Positions 45,272 through 53,938 are shown, numbered from the stretch's first letter. The stretch: DNA of 64,000 nucleotides from DATDDB01 sp036524005 (GCA_036524005.1 DATDDB010000094.1:23276-87275), one strand, 5' to 3'. Program-made: numbers and translations. Notes: generated from the sequence alone by a model not told the origin.

Positions 45272-46222
45272 GTGTCCTACGACAGCCTGATGGTGTTCAC
45301 CGGCAATGCCAATCCCAAGCTAGCCAGTGATGTTGCCCGCCACCTGGACATCCATCTGGGGCGCGCGACCGTGGGTCGCTTCTCCGACGGCGAAGTCATG
45401 GTGGAACTCCTGGAGAACGTGCGCGGCAAGGACGTGTTCGTGCTGCAATCCACCTGCGCGCCGACCAACGACAGCCTGATGGAAGTGATGGTCATGGTGG
45501 ATGCGCTCAAGCGCGCCTCGGCCGGACGCATCACCGCCGCGATGCCTTACTTCGGCTACGCCCGCCAGGATCGGCGTCCGCGCTCGGCGCGTGTGGCGAT
45601 CACCGCCAAGCTGGTGGCGGACATGCTTTCCGCTGCCGGTGTGGACCGTTTGCTGACCATGGATCTGCACTCCGACCAGATCCAGGGATTTTTCGACATC
45701 CCGGTGGACAACATTTATGCCAGCCCGATCCTGCTGTCGGATGTGTGGAAGAGCAACTACGCCGATTTGATCGTGGTATCCCCGGACGTGGGCGGCGTGG
45801 TGCGCGCCCGCGCGCTGGCAAAACAGATGGACGCGGACCTGGCGATCATCGACAAGCGCCGCCCCAAGCCCAACGTGGCCAAGGTGATGAATATCATCGG
45901 CGATGTGGTCGGGCGCACCTGCCTGATCATGGACGACATGGTGGATACCGCAAACACGCTGTGCGAGGCCGCCAACGCGCTGAAGGAAAAAGGCGCCAAG
46001 CGCGTAATCGCATACTGTACCCACCCGGTGCTGTCGGGTCCTGCCATCGAGCGCATCAGCAATTCTGCGCTGGATGAACTGGTGGTGACCGACACCATTC
46101 CGCTGCGCGAAGAAGCGCGCAACTGCAAGCGCATCCGCCAGCTGAGCGTGGCGGAACTGCTGGCCGAGACCATGCGCCGCATCAATGCGGAGGAGTCGGT
46201 CAGCTCGCTGTTCGTGGAATAG
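45272..46222 (+). CDS. prs: Ribose-phosphate pyrophosphokinase
   Basis: Makes PRPP from ribose 5-phosphate and ATP for nucleotide, His and Trp synthesis. The 316-residue class I enzyme shows FTGNANPKLA, the RYFGYARQDRR-type flexible loop (here PYFGYARQDRRPRSARV by position about 94-110), the metal site DLHSDQIQGFF and the PRPP loop IMDDMVDTANTL. I chose the GTG at 45272, with GAGGGG five nt upstream and family-like SYDSLMVFTG after it. A GTG two codons earlier is the alternative. Confidence 0.97.
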   Translation: MSYDSLMVFTGNANPKLASDVARHLDIHLGRATVGRFSDGEVMVELLENVRGKDVFVLQSTCAPTNDSLMEVMVMVDALKRASAGRITAAMPYFGYARQDRRPRSARVAITAKLVADMLSAAGVDRLLTMDLHSDQIQGFFDIPVDNIYASPILLSDVWKSNYADLIVVSPDVGGVVRARALAKQMDADLAIIDKRRPKPNVAKVMNIIGDVVGRTCLIMDDMVDTANTLCEAANALKEKGAKRVIAYCTHPVLSGPAIERISNSALDELVVTDTIPLREEARNCKRIRQLSVAELLAETMRRINAEESVSSLFVE

Positions 46223-46232
46223 TGAATTAGTC

Positions 46233-46313
46233 CCCTCCCCCTTCCACCCGCAGGGGGTAGGCCGTGGTTGTAAAGCCGCTAAAGCGGCAACAACCACGCA
46301 CCGTGGGGGAGGG
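46233..46313 (+). repeat. Dispersed repeat, copy 3 (module A with altered but paired stems)
   Basis: CCCTCCCCC (46233-46241) and GGGGGAGGG (46305-46313) enclose module A. The inner hairpin is GCCGC-TAAA-GCGGC (46275-46288) where the other copies have GGGGC-TAAA-GCCCC, so two stem positions are changed on both sides and still pair. The outer stem GTGGTTGT/ACAACCAC (46264-46271, 46290-46297) is perfect here. It lies between prs and rplY. The rest of the 272-bp gap holds another 9-bp inverted repeat (TGGGGTAAA, 46320-46328 and 46354-46362) and no gene. Confidence 0.75.
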
Positions 46314-46494
46314 CCAGGGTGGGGTAAAATCCGGGCATCAAGTAGCCTATGGCTTTACCCCATCCCAACCTTCCCCCAGATAGGGGTAAGGAGCCATCGA
46401 AGGTGGCTTATCGTTTTTTCGCTGCAGCCACTCCGGCTGCTGCATAACCTGGAAGCGCCTGGTCGCGGGCATTCCAATTGACTGGAGAAGTAAA

Positions 46495-47151
46495 ATGGCA
46501 ATCGAAGTTAGCGCAACAACACGCAAAGCGCAAGGAACGGGTGCGAGCCGCCGTCTGCGCAAGGCCGGCCGCGTGCCCGGCATCGTCTATGGCGGCAAGG
46601 AGCCACTGCTGATAGACGTGGACCACAACAATCTCTACCATGCCCTGCGCAACGAGGCTTTCCACGCCTCCATCCTGGCGCTGGAGCTGGACGGCAAGAA
46701 GGAACAGGTGCTGCTGCGTGATTTCCAGATGCACCCCTTCCGCCAGCAAGTGCTGCACATCGACTTCCAGCGCGTGCAGGCCGACAAGAAGATCCACATG
46801 AGGGTGCCGCTGCACTTCACCAATGCGGAAATCGCCCCTGGCGTGAAGGTCGGCGGCGGCATCGTCAGCCACGTGCTGAATGAACTGGAAATCGCCTGCC
46901 TGCCCGCAGACCTGCCCGCGGCCATCGAAGTGGATCTGTCCGGACTGGATATTGGCCATTCGATCCACATTTCCGACATCAAGCTGCCCAAGGGCGTGGA
47001 AGTAGCCGGACACCACCACGCCGGCGACGCCGTGGCCACGGTGCAAATCCCGCGCGGTGCGGTTGAAGCAGCAGCCGAAGCCGCCGCCGAGGGCGCAGCA
47101 GCCGCTCCGGCCGCTGCCGAGGCCAAGCCGGCTGCGGAAGCCAAGAAGTAA
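46495..47151 (+). CDS. rplY: Ribosomal protein bL25 (CTC/TL5 form)
   Basis: bL25 binds 5S rRNA in the large subunit. The 218-residue protein has the L25 domain (VSATTRKAQGTGASRRLR to about residue 95) and the extra C-terminal CTC beta domain (about 96-190), ending in a low-complexity Ala/Glu/Lys tail. TGGAGAAGTAAA precedes the ATG. It sits between prs and pth, its usual place, and ends before a strong terminator. Confidence 0.97.
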   Translation: MAIEVSATTRKAQGTGASRRLRKAGRVPGIVYGGKEPLLIDVDHNNLYHALRNEAFHASILALELDGKKEQVLLRDFQMHPFRQQVLHIDFQRVQADKKIHMRVPLHFTNAEIAPGVKVGGGIVSHVLNELEIACLPADLPAAIEVDLSGLDIGHSIHISDIKLPKGVEVAGHHHAGDAVATVQIPRGAVEAAAEAAAEGAAAAPAAAEAKPAAEAKK

Positions 47152-47167
47152 GCAGAGTTCATTCTGC

Positions 47168-47208
47168 AAAGCCCGCCATGCGATTTAATGGTCCATGGCG
47201 GGCTTTTT
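47168..47208 (+). terminator. Rho-independent terminator between rplY and pth
   Basis: AAAGCCCGCCATG (47168-47180) pairs perfectly with CATGGCGGGCTTT (47194-47206), followed by a run of five Ts. It ends only 4 nt before the pth start codon, so pth translation initiation overlaps the terminator region and its expression may depend on read-through or on a promoter inside rplY. Confidence 0.85.
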
Positions 47209-47212
47209 CATT

Positions 47213-47788
47213 ATGAGCGCAATTAAACTGATCGTCGGCCTGGGCAACCCCGGGCGCGAATACGAAACCACGCGTCACAATGCGGGGTTCTGGTGGGTGG
47301 AGGCATTTGCGCGCGCGCAGGGTGCGAGCTTCAGGCCGGACGGCAAGTTTCATGGGCTGGTGACGCGCACCGCGCTGCACGGGCATGAAGTCCACCTGCT
47401 CATGCCGCAGACTTTCATGAACGTCAGCGGGCGCGCAGTGGGCGCCCTGGCGCAGTTCTACAAGATCGAACCGGCCCAGATTCTGGTGGTGCATGACGAG
47501 CTCGACCTGCCTCCGGGCAGCGCCAAGCTCAAGCTGGGTGGGGGGCACGGCGGACATAACGGCCTGAAGGACATCATTGCCCACCTCGGCACCCGCGATT
47601 TCTGGCGGCTACGCATCGGCATCGGCCACCCCGGCGAGCGCAGCGAGGTCAGCAACTACGTGCTGAATGCGGCGCGCAAGGAAGAACAGGTGCTGATAGA
47701 TGAAGCGATGGCGCGCGCCCAGGAAGTGGCGGCGCTGATCGTGGAAGGAAAGCTGGAAGCAGCCATGCTTAAGCTGCACACCAATTAG
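47213..47788 (+). CDS. pth: Peptidyl-tRNA hydrolase
   Basis: Pth frees tRNA from peptidyl-tRNAs that drop off the ribosome. The 191-residue protein shows IVGLGNPGREYETTRHNAGF by parts: the substrate Asn in GNPG and the catalytic His in RHNAG (about residue 21), then PQTFMNVSG, HDELDLPPG and GGHGGHNGLKDI. The ATG at 47213 matches the family. It follows a terminator after 4 nt and has no clear Shine-Dalgarno. ychF follows after 14 nt. Confidence 0.97.
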   Translation: MSAIKLIVGLGNPGREYETTRHNAGFWWVEAFARAQGASFRPDGKFHGLVTRTALHGHEVHLLMPQTFMNVSGRAVGALAQFYKIEPAQILVVHDELDLPPGSAKLKLGGGHGGHNGLKDIIAHLGTRDFWRLRIGIGHPGERSEVSNYVLNAARKEEQVLIDEAMARAQEVAALIVEGKLEAAMLKLHTN

Positions 47789-47802
47789 CAAAGGAAGCAA
47801 CC

Positions 47803-48894
47803 ATGAGTCTCAAATGCGGTATCGTCGGCCTGCCCAACGTGGGCAAATCCACCCTGTTCAATGCGCTGACCAAGGCGGGCATCGCAGCGGAGAACTACCC
47901 GTTTTGCACCATCGAGCCCAACGTCGGCATCGTCGAGGTGCCCGATTCACGCATGGACGAACTGGCGAAAATCGTCAATCCGCAGCGCATGCAGCACGCC
48001 ATCGTGGAATTCGTGGACATTGCGGGCCTGGTGGCGGGCGCATCCAAGGGCGAAGGGCTGGGCAACCAGTTCCTGGCCAACATCCGCGAGACCGATGCAA
48101 TCGTGAACGTAGTGCGCTGCTTCGACGACCCCAACGTGGTGCACGTGGCCGGCAAGGTGGATCCGCTGGCCGACATCGAAGTCATCCTCACCGAGCTGGC
48201 GCTGGCCGACCTGGCCACGGTGGAGAAAGCCATCCAGCGCGACGGCAAGAAGGCCAAGTCCGGTGACAAGGAGGCCATCAAGCTGGTGGCGGTGCTGGAA
48301 AAGCTGGCGCCGCACCTCAACGAAGGCCAGCCCGCGCGCACCCTGAAGCTCAGCGACGAGGAGAAGGAAACCATCAAGCCGCTGTGCCTGCTCACCATCA
48401 AGCCCGCGATGTACGTGGGCAACGTGCTGGAGAACGGATTCGAGAATAATCCGCACCTGGACAAGCTGCGCGCCTACGCCGCCAAGGAAGGCGCGCCGGT
48501 CGTCGCCCTGTGCGCCAAGATCGAGGCGGAACTGGCCGACCTGGACGAGGCGGACAAGAAGGAGTTTCTCGCCGACCTGGGCCTGGATGAACCCGGCCTG
48601 AACCGCCTGATCCGCGCGGGATATGACCTGCTCGGCCTGCAGACCTATTTCACCGCGGGCGTGAAGGAAGTGCGCGCCTGGACCATACACAAGGGCGACA
48701 CCGCGCCGAAGGCGGCGGGCGTGATCCACACCGATTTCGAAAAGGGCTTCATTCGCGCGCAAACCATCTCCTACCAGGACTTCATCGCCTGCGGCGGCGA
48801 AGCCGGCGCCAAGGAAAAGGGCAAGATGCGCGTCGAGGGCAAGGATTATGTAGTGCAGGACGGCGATGTGATGAATTTCCTGTTCAACGTGTGA
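47803..48894 (+). CDS. ychF: Redox-regulated ATPase YchF (Obg-related)
   Basis: YchF/OLA1 proteins bind ribosomes and hydrolyse ATP in preference to GTP. The 363 residues show G1 GLPNVGKSTLFNAL (9-22), YPFCTIEPNVGIV, G3 DIAGLVAGASKGEGLGNQFL (by position about 66-85), the altered G4 region that allows ATP, and a C-terminal TGS domain (VRAWTIHKGDTAPKAAGVIH and DYVVQDGDVMNF). AAAGGAAGCAACC precedes the ATG. The pth-ychF pair is a common arrangement. Confidence 0.97.
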   Translation: MSLKCGIVGLPNVGKSTLFNALTKAGIAAENYPFCTIEPNVGIVEVPDSRMDELAKIVNPQRMQHAIVEFVDIAGLVAGASKGEGLGNQFLANIRETDAIVNVVRCFDDPNVVHVAGKVDPLADIEVILTELALADLATVEKAIQRDGKKAKSGDKEAIKLVAVLEKLAPHLNEGQPARTLKLSDEEKETIKPLCLLTIKPAMYVGNVLENGFENNPHLDKLRAYAAKEGAPVVALCAKIEAELADLDEADKKEFLADLGLDEPGLNRLIRAGYDLLGLQTYFTAGVKEVRAWTIHKGDTAPKAAGVIHTDFEKGFIRAQTISYQDFIACGGEAGAKEKGKMRVEGKDYVVQDGDVMNFLFNV

Positions 48895-48916
48895 CCACCA
48901 TTACAACGGAACCGAC

Positions 48917-49513
48917 ATGAAACATCTCGACATTGGTTGCGGCCGCAAGCCCAAGAACCCGTATGACGCCGACGAGGTTTACGGGGTGGACGTCTATCCG
49001 GAAGTGGTGAATCTGGGCCCCAACTTCAAGCGCTGCAACATGGCAATGGAGCCGCTGCCCTTCCCTGACAACTATTTCGATTCGATCTCGGCTTTCGACG
49101 TGATCGAGCACATTCCGCGTCAGGCCATGGACTTTGCCGCCGGGATCACCCGCCAGCCGTTCATCGACCTGATGGACGAGATCCACCGGGTGCTCAAGCC
49201 GAATGGCATGTTTTACGCGTTTACCCCCGCCTATCCCGCGCCGGAAGCCTTCCAGGACCCGACGCACGTCAATTTCATCACCGAGCTCACCCACACCTAT
49301 TTTTGCGGCAAGGATGGATATGCCCGGAACTACGGGTTCAAGGGGGAATTCGAGGCGGTTGAAATCCGGCGCATGTATTCGAGCTACGCGCAAAAGGCCA
49401 GGCGCAACTGGAAGATCGCCCTGAAGAACTGGCACAAGCACCATATCCGCGGCGGCCTGAGCATCAAGGGCACCCTGGGCAACCTGGTTTGGCAGCTACG
49501 GGCGATCAAGTAG
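48917..49513 (+). CDS. Class I SAM-dependent methyltransferase, substrate unknown
   Basis: A 198-residue protein with the methyltransferase type 11 layout: motif I HLDIGCGRKP at the very start, an acidic strand YGVDVYP, LPFPDNYFDSISAFDVIEHI around motif IV (about 47-66), and VLKPNGMFYAFTP after it. The extra segment with TYFCGKDGYARNYGF and a basic tail may bind the substrate. It follows ychF by 22 bp. The context does not point to a target. Confidence 0.82.
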   Translation: MKHLDIGCGRKPKNPYDADEVYGVDVYPEVVNLGPNFKRCNMAMEPLPFPDNYFDSISAFDVIEHIPRQAMDFAAGITRQPFIDLMDEIHRVLKPNGMFYAFTPAYPAPEAFQDPTHVNFITELTHTYFCGKDGYARNYGFKGEFEAVEIRRMYSSYAQKARRNWKIALKNWHKHHIRGGLSIKGTLGNLVWQLRAIK

Positions 49514-49668
49514 CCCCTTCCCAGCCGCGTTTTCTGGTACACTGCGCGCCGCGGCATCGCTTCAGTCTTGTTGCCGCCACCGATTCCGGTTTGCAGTTCA
49601 CCCCTCATTCAGCCTAAGACTGGCGCCCCACGGGCGGCAGGCCGATGTAATAAATAGAGAAAGTTGAT

Positions 49669-51075
49669 ATGTCATTTGCTACGCTCGGCCTGTCCGAAGC
49701 CATCGTCCGCGCCGTTTCCGAACGCGGCTATACCCAACCCACGCCCATCCAGGCGCAGGCCATACCGGTCGTGCTGCAGGGTGGCGACCTGCTGGCCGGT
49801 GCGCAGACCGGCACCGGCAAGACCGCCGGATTCACCCTGCCCATCCTGCAGCGCCTGTCAGCCCAGCCGGTCAAGGGGAAAGCCCCCATCCGCGCGCTGG
49901 TGCTGGTGCCCACGCGCGAGCTTGCCGCCCAGGTGGAGGAGAGCGTGCGCGAGTATGGAAAACATCTGCCGCTGAAGTCCATGATGATGTTCGGCGGCGT
50001 CAGCATCAACCCGCAGATCACCCAGCTGCAGGGGCGTGTGGACATCCTGGTGGCCACCCCGGGACGCCTGCTCGACCATGTGCAGCAAAAAACCCTGGAT
50101 CTCTCGCACATCGAAATCCTGGTGCTGGACGAGGCCGACCGCATGCTGGACATGGGCTTCATCCGCGACATCAAGAAGATCCTGGCGCTCCTGCCAAGGC
50201 AGCGCCAGAACCTGCTGTTTTCCGCGACCTTCTCCGACGAGATCAAGGCCCTGGCCGACGGCCTGCTCAACCAGCCCGCGCTGATCGAAGTCGCGCGGCG
50301 CAATGCCACCGCCGAAACGGTGACGCAAAAAATCTACCCGGTGGACCGTGAGCGCAAACGCGCCTTGCTCAGCAAGCTGATCAAGGACAACAACTGGTTC
50401 CAGGTGCTGGTGTTCACCCGCACCAAGCACGGCGCCAACCGTCTGGCCGAGCAGCTGGGCAAGGATGAAATTCCCGCGATGGCCATCCACGGCAACAAGA
50501 GCCAGGGCGCGCGCACACGCGCGCTGGCCGAGTTCAAGAGCGGCAAGCTGCAGGTGCTGGTGGCCACCGACATCGCCGCGCGCGGCATCGACATCAGCGA
50601 ACTGCCGCATGTGGTGAATTACGAACTGCCCAACGTGCCGGAGGACTATGTGCATCGCATCGGCCGCACCGGACGCGCTGGGGCAGAGGGCGAGGCCAGC
50701 TCTCTGGTATGCATAGACGAGCATAAATTGCTGCGCGACATCGAGCGCCTGATCAAGCGTGAAATCCCGGTGGTGCAGGTGCCGGGCTTCGAGCCCGACC
50801 CCAATATCAAGGCCGAGCCGATACCTAATGGCCAGAACCGCGGCAATGGGCAAAACCGCGCTGGCGGCGCTCAGGGTCGCGGGCGCGCCCCGTCGCAAGG
50901 GCAGGGCCGCAGCCAGTCTGCGCAGCGCCCGGCTGGCAAAACATCTCCCGCAGGCGGCAACAAGCCGCATGCGGGCGGCGCTCCGCGCCAGGGCGGCGGC
51001 AAGCCTGCCAGCGGGCATGATGCCAACCGCACTGCGGTGCCCGCGCTGCACCGCTTTGGCGGGCGCGGCAGGTAA
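49669..51075 (+). CDS. rhlE: DEAD-box RNA helicase RhlE
   Basis: A 468-residue ATP-dependent RNA helicase with Q motif GYTQPTPIQ, motif I AQTGTGKT, PTRELA, GG, TPGRL, DEAD (VLDEADRML), SAT, and the C-terminal core with ARGID and HRIGRTGRAG. A roughly 100-residue tail rich in Gly, Gln, Arg, Pro and Ala (about 370-468) is typical of RhlE and probably binds RNA. The 155-bp upstream region holds no gene. A TACACT-like box is seen but no matching -35. Confidence 0.95.
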   Translation: MSFATLGLSEAIVRAVSERGYTQPTPIQAQAIPVVLQGGDLLAGAQTGTGKTAGFTLPILQRLSAQPVKGKAPIRALVLVPTRELAAQVEESVREYGKHLPLKSMMMFGGVSINPQITQLQGRVDILVATPGRLLDHVQQKTLDLSHIEILVLDEADRMLDMGFIRDIKKILALLPRQRQNLLFSATFSDEIKALADGLLNQPALIEVARRNATAETVTQKIYPVDRERKRALLSKLIKDNNWFQVLVFTRTKHGANRLAEQLGKDEIPAMAIHGNKSQGARTRALAEFKSGKLQVLVATDIAARGIDISELPHVVNYELPNVPEDYVHRIGRTGRAGAEGEASSLVCIDEHKLLRDIERLIKREIPVVQVPGFEPDPNIKAEPIPNGQNRGNGQNRAGGAQGRGRAPSQGQGRSQSAQRPAGKTSPAGGNKPHAGGAPRQGGGKPASGHDANRTAVPALHRFGGRGR

Positions 51076-51092
51076 CTCGCACCGGGTACTGC

Positions 51093-52079
51093 ATGAACGC
51101 AACCCTGCCTTCCTATGCCGATCTCACGCCGGACTGCGTGCTGAACGCGCTGGAAGCGCTGGGTTTCCGCTGCGATGGCCGCTTGCTTGCGCTCAACAGC
51201 TACGAGAACCGCGTGTACCAGGTCGGCATCGAGGATGGCGCGCCGCTGGTGGCGAAGTTTTACCGCCCCGGGCGCTGGAGCGATGTCGCCATACTCGAGG
51301 AACACGGCTTCGTGCAGGAACTCGCCGGGCGCGAAATCCCGGTGGTGGCGGCGCTCGAGATAGATGGCAAGACGCTGCACCACTTCGCGGGATTCCGCTT
51401 TGCGCTGTTCCCCAGGCACGGCGGACGCGCGCCCGAGCTGGACGACCGCGACACCTTGGAGTGGATGGGGCGCTTCATGGGGCGCATCCATGCAGTCGGC
51501 GCGCTGAAGAAATTCCAGCACCGCCCGGCGCTGGACCTCGCCTCCTTCGGCACCCAGCCGCGCGATTACCTGCTGGCGCACGATTTCATCCCGCAGGATT
51601 TGCTGGCCGCCTGGAGCAGCGTGTCGCTGCAGGCGCTGGAGGGCGTGCGCCACTGTTTCGAGCGCGCCGGCGACGCCGCGCTGATCCGCCTGCATGGCGA
51701 TTGCCACGCGGGCAATGTGTTGTGGACCGACGACGGACCGCATTTCGTGGATTTCGACGACAGCCGCATGGGGCCCGCGGTGCAGGATTTATGGATGCTG
51801 CTTTCCGGCGAGCGCGAGGACCGCGTGCGCCAGATGACCGACGTGCTGGCGGGCTACGAGGACTTCCACGAATTCGACGAGCGCGAATTGCACCTCATCG
51901 AGGCGCTGCGCACCCTGCGCCTGGTGCATTATTCCGCCTGGCTCGCGCAGCGCTGGGACGACCCGGCATTCAAGCAGGCTTTCCCGTGGTTCAACACCCA
52001 GCGCTACTGGCAGGACCGCGTGCTGGAACTGCGCGAGCAGATTGCGCTTATGCAGGAGCCGCCGCTATGGCCTGCATGA
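51093..52079 (+). CDS. srkA: Stress response kinase A (YihE-type Ser/Thr kinase)
   Basis: A 328-residue aminoglycoside-phosphotransferase-fold kinase. The catalytic HGDCHAGN (201-208) and metal-binding DFDD (220-223) are intact, and the N-lobe has ALNSYENRVYQVG and a Lys in LVAKFYRPGRW that should contact ATP. In E. coli SrkA protects against stress-induced death and is linked to the Cpx envelope response. There it precedes dsbA, which is not adjacent here. The gene is 17 bp downstream of rhlE and followed by repeat copy 4. Confidence 0.93.
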   Translation: MNATLPSYADLTPDCVLNALEALGFRCDGRLLALNSYENRVYQVGIEDGAPLVAKFYRPGRWSDVAILEEHGFVQELAGREIPVVAALEIDGKTLHHFAGFRFALFPRHGGRAPELDDRDTLEWMGRFMGRIHAVGALKKFQHRPALDLASFGTQPRDYLLAHDFIPQDLLAAWSSVSLQALEGVRHCFERAGDAALIRLHGDCHAGNVLWTDDGPHFVDFDDSRMGPAVQDLWMLLSGEREDRVRQMTDVLAGYEDFHEFDERELHLIEALRTLRLVHYSAWLAQRWDDPAFKQAFPWFNTQRYWQDRVLELREQIALMQEPPLWPA

Positions 52080-52112
52080 CCGCATAAATCTGCTGCGCGT
52101 GCTGGCATCGGG

Positions 52113-52274
52113 CTTGCACCCGCAGGGGGTACGCCGTGGTTGTATGGGGCTAAAGCCCCAACAACACACGCTGCACAGTGCTCGGCATCCTCATGTACTA
52201 ACGTGTACACTCCGGTGCCTGCGCGCTGGGCGCACCCAATGCCAACCCGCTCGCTACGATTTCTGCGGCCATGC
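52113..52274 (+). repeat. Dispersed two-module repeat, copy 4 (modules A and B)
   Basis: Module A (52113 to about 52172) has the hairpin GGGGC-TAAA-GCCCC (52146-52159). Its first stem has one mismatch compared with copies 1 and 2. After a 31-nt linker unrelated to that of copy 1 comes module B (about 52204-52274), which begins GTGTACACTCCGGTGCCTGC and ends CTACGATTTCTG plus a few bases. It lies 12 nt before the start of the YchJ-type gene, in the same orientation. The whole srkA-ychJ gap of 207 bp is essentially this element. Confidence 0.8.
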
Positions 52275-52286
52275 CATTCTTTTTTC

Positions 52287-52682
52287 ATGAAAACGCAAAC
52301 GTCAAATATATGCCCTTGCGGCAGCAACCGGGAATTTTGCGGCTGCTGCGCGCGCCACCTGGATGGCGGCGCGCCCGCACCCAGCGCCGAGGCGCTGATG
52401 CGTTCGCGCTATACCGCCTACACCTTGCAGCGTGAAGACTACCTGCTCGCCACCTGGCACCCCTCCACCCGTCCGGCCGCACTGGGTTTGGCGGAGGACA
52501 TTGCCCCCAAGTGGCTGGGGCTGGAGGTGAAGCGCCATGAACAGCAGGATGACGAACACGCCAGCGTCGAATTCGTGGCGCGTTTCAAGATACAGGGCCG
52601 CGCGCACCGGCTGCACGAGACCAGCCGCTTTGTAAAAGAACACGGGCGCTGGCTGTATGTGGATGGCGATATAAAAACCTAG
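52287..52682 (+). CDS. YchJ-type (UPF0225) protein with SEC-C zinc motif
   Basis: A 131-residue protein that begins with a SEC-C-like cysteine cluster, ICPCGSNREFCGCC (about 8-21), expected to bind zinc, followed by the YchJ NTF2-like domain with ALMRSRYTAY, DYLLATWHPSTRP and VEFVARFKIQGRAHRLHETS by parts. The ATG at 52287 gives the family N-terminus. The frame stays open upstream through repeat copy 4, which is non-coding. No Shine-Dalgarno is evident in the T-rich stretch just before the start. Confidence 0.9.
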   Translation: MKTQTSNICPCGSNREFCGCCARHLDGGAPAPSAEALMRSRYTAYTLQREDYLLATWHPSTRPAALGLAEDIAPKWLGLEVKRHEQQDDEHASVEFVARFKIQGRAHRLHETSRFVKEHGRWLYVDGDIKT

Positions 52683-52764
52683 TCGGTATGTGCGTATTGC
52701 GCAGTTGCTCCCCATCCTGCCGCAGACCCACTACAATACGGCCATTCCAACCAGATAGAGCGCC

Positions 52765-53322
52765 GTGACATCCGCCATGAATACCGAAACCGAAAAAAAT
52801 TACCTGGTCATCACCGCCTCCGGCGAAGACCGCGTCGGGCTGGTCGACAAGTTCACGAGCAAGATAGCCGAAAGCGGCTGCAACATCGAGGAAAGCCGCA
52901 TGGCGGTGCTGGGCGGAAAGTTCGCCCTGATCATGCTGGTTTCGGGCCCATGGCATGCGCTATCGCGCCTGGAAGGACAGTTGCCGCCGCTGGGCGAGAA
53001 ACTGGGGCTTACCCTCATCCACGAGCGCACCAGCAAGCGCACACCGACGCATGCGGCGATTCCCTACAGCGTTGAAGTCGTGGCGATGGACCACCCCGGT
53101 ATCGTGCACAGCCTCTCGGCCTTTTTTGCCCGGAACGGCATCAATATCGAGGAACTGCAGACCAGCACCTACCCCGCGCCGCACACCGGCACGCCCATGT
53201 TTTCGGTGGTGATGACAGTGGGCGTGCAGGCCAACATGCACATCCCCACCTTGCGCGGGGATTTTCTCGACTACTGCGACGACCTGAACCTGGACGCCAC
53301 TTTTGAACCGGTGCGCGGCTGA
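52765..53322 (+). CDS. gcvR: GcvR-like regulatory protein with two ACT domains
   Basis: A 185-residue protein made of two ACT domains (about 13-85 and 98-180), the layout of GcvR, which in E. coli binds GcvA and glycine to control the glycine cleavage operon. The first domain opens YLVITASGEDRVGLVDKF, the second VEVVAMDHPGIVHSLSAFF. No GcvA or gcvTHP gene is in the window, and in betaproteobacteria such proteins are mostly uncharacterised, so the regulatory role is by family only. It starts at a GTG. An ATG four codons later is possible. Confidence 0.78.
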   Translation: MTSAMNTETEKNYLVITASGEDRVGLVDKFTSKIAESGCNIEESRMAVLGGKFALIMLVSGPWHALSRLEGQLPPLGEKLGLTLIHERTSKRTPTHAAIPYSVEVVAMDHPGIVHSLSAFFARNGINIEELQTSTYPAPHTGTPMFSVVMTVGVQANMHIPTLRGDFLDYCDDLNLDATFEPVRG

Positions 53323-53341
53323 CGCCGCCCGGAAGGCGGCG
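53323..53341. terminator. GC-rich hairpin between convergent genes
   Basis: CGCCGCC (53323-53329) pairs with GGCGGCG (53335-53341) over a 5-nt loop, directly after the GcvR-like stop and 8 nt before the stop of the convergent YqhA-type gene. No T-run is present, so termination would be weak or factor-assisted. Confidence 0.4.
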
Positions 53342-53349
53342 CGCCCCGC

Positions 53350-53925
53350 TCAGTGGGACTCTTCTTCGCCCTCTTCTACGTGTTCCTTGCGCTCAGCGCC
53401 GTGCGTGAGATACAGCGCGAGTGCGATCAGTGCGATGGCGCCACCCAGATAGAGCAGATCTATCGGCGAGGACAGCTTCATATTCAGCGCTTCCTCGAAC
53501 AGCGTGACGATCAGAATCATGATGATCACCTTGGCCAGGCGCGACTTGAGGTCGTCCAGGCTGCTGATCACCAGTATCTTGCTCGATGCCTTGCTGCCGT
53601 GCGCCTGGTCGATGTCGCTTATGAACAATTCATACAGGCCCAGCGAGAAGATCAGCAGCACCGTCGCCAGCAGATACCCGTCCACCACTTCGACGATGTG
53701 CGATACGGTCGTGTCGTGCAGCGCCTTGCGTGCCTCGTCGGCCATGCTTGCATCGGCGTAGTGCAAGGAATGCGCCACCAGCAGCACCACATCCACCGTG
53801 GCCATGAAGAAGATGGCAAACCCGGCAAACAGGCTGCCCAGCACTGCCGCCATGACGATAAAGCGGCTGTTCCACAACGAACCTTCGAGTAATGATTCCA
53901 GATACTTCACTTTTGCTCCTGACAC
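53350..53925 (-). CDS. YqhA-family (UPF0114) membrane protein
   Basis: A 191-residue inner-membrane protein with four predicted helices (about 21-45, 86-105, 130-147, 153-170) and the family-like start YLESLLEGSLWNSRFIVM by parts. The C-terminus is very acidic and His-containing (ERKEHVEEGEEESH). The function of UPF0114 proteins is not known. It lies 13 bp downstream of the YihY-type gene on the same strand and is probably co-transcribed with it. Confidence 0.85.
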   Translation of the reverse strand: MSGAKVKYLESLLEGSLWNSRFIVMAAVLGSLFAGFAIFFMATVDVVLLVAHSLHYADASMADEARKALHDTTVSHIVEVVDGYLLATVLLIFSLGLYELFISDIDQAHGSKASSKILVISSLDDLKSRLAKVIIMILIVTLFEEALNMKLSSPIDLLYLGGAIALIALALYLTHGAERKEHVEEGEEESH

Positions 53926-53938
53926 TTGTTGAAAAAAC

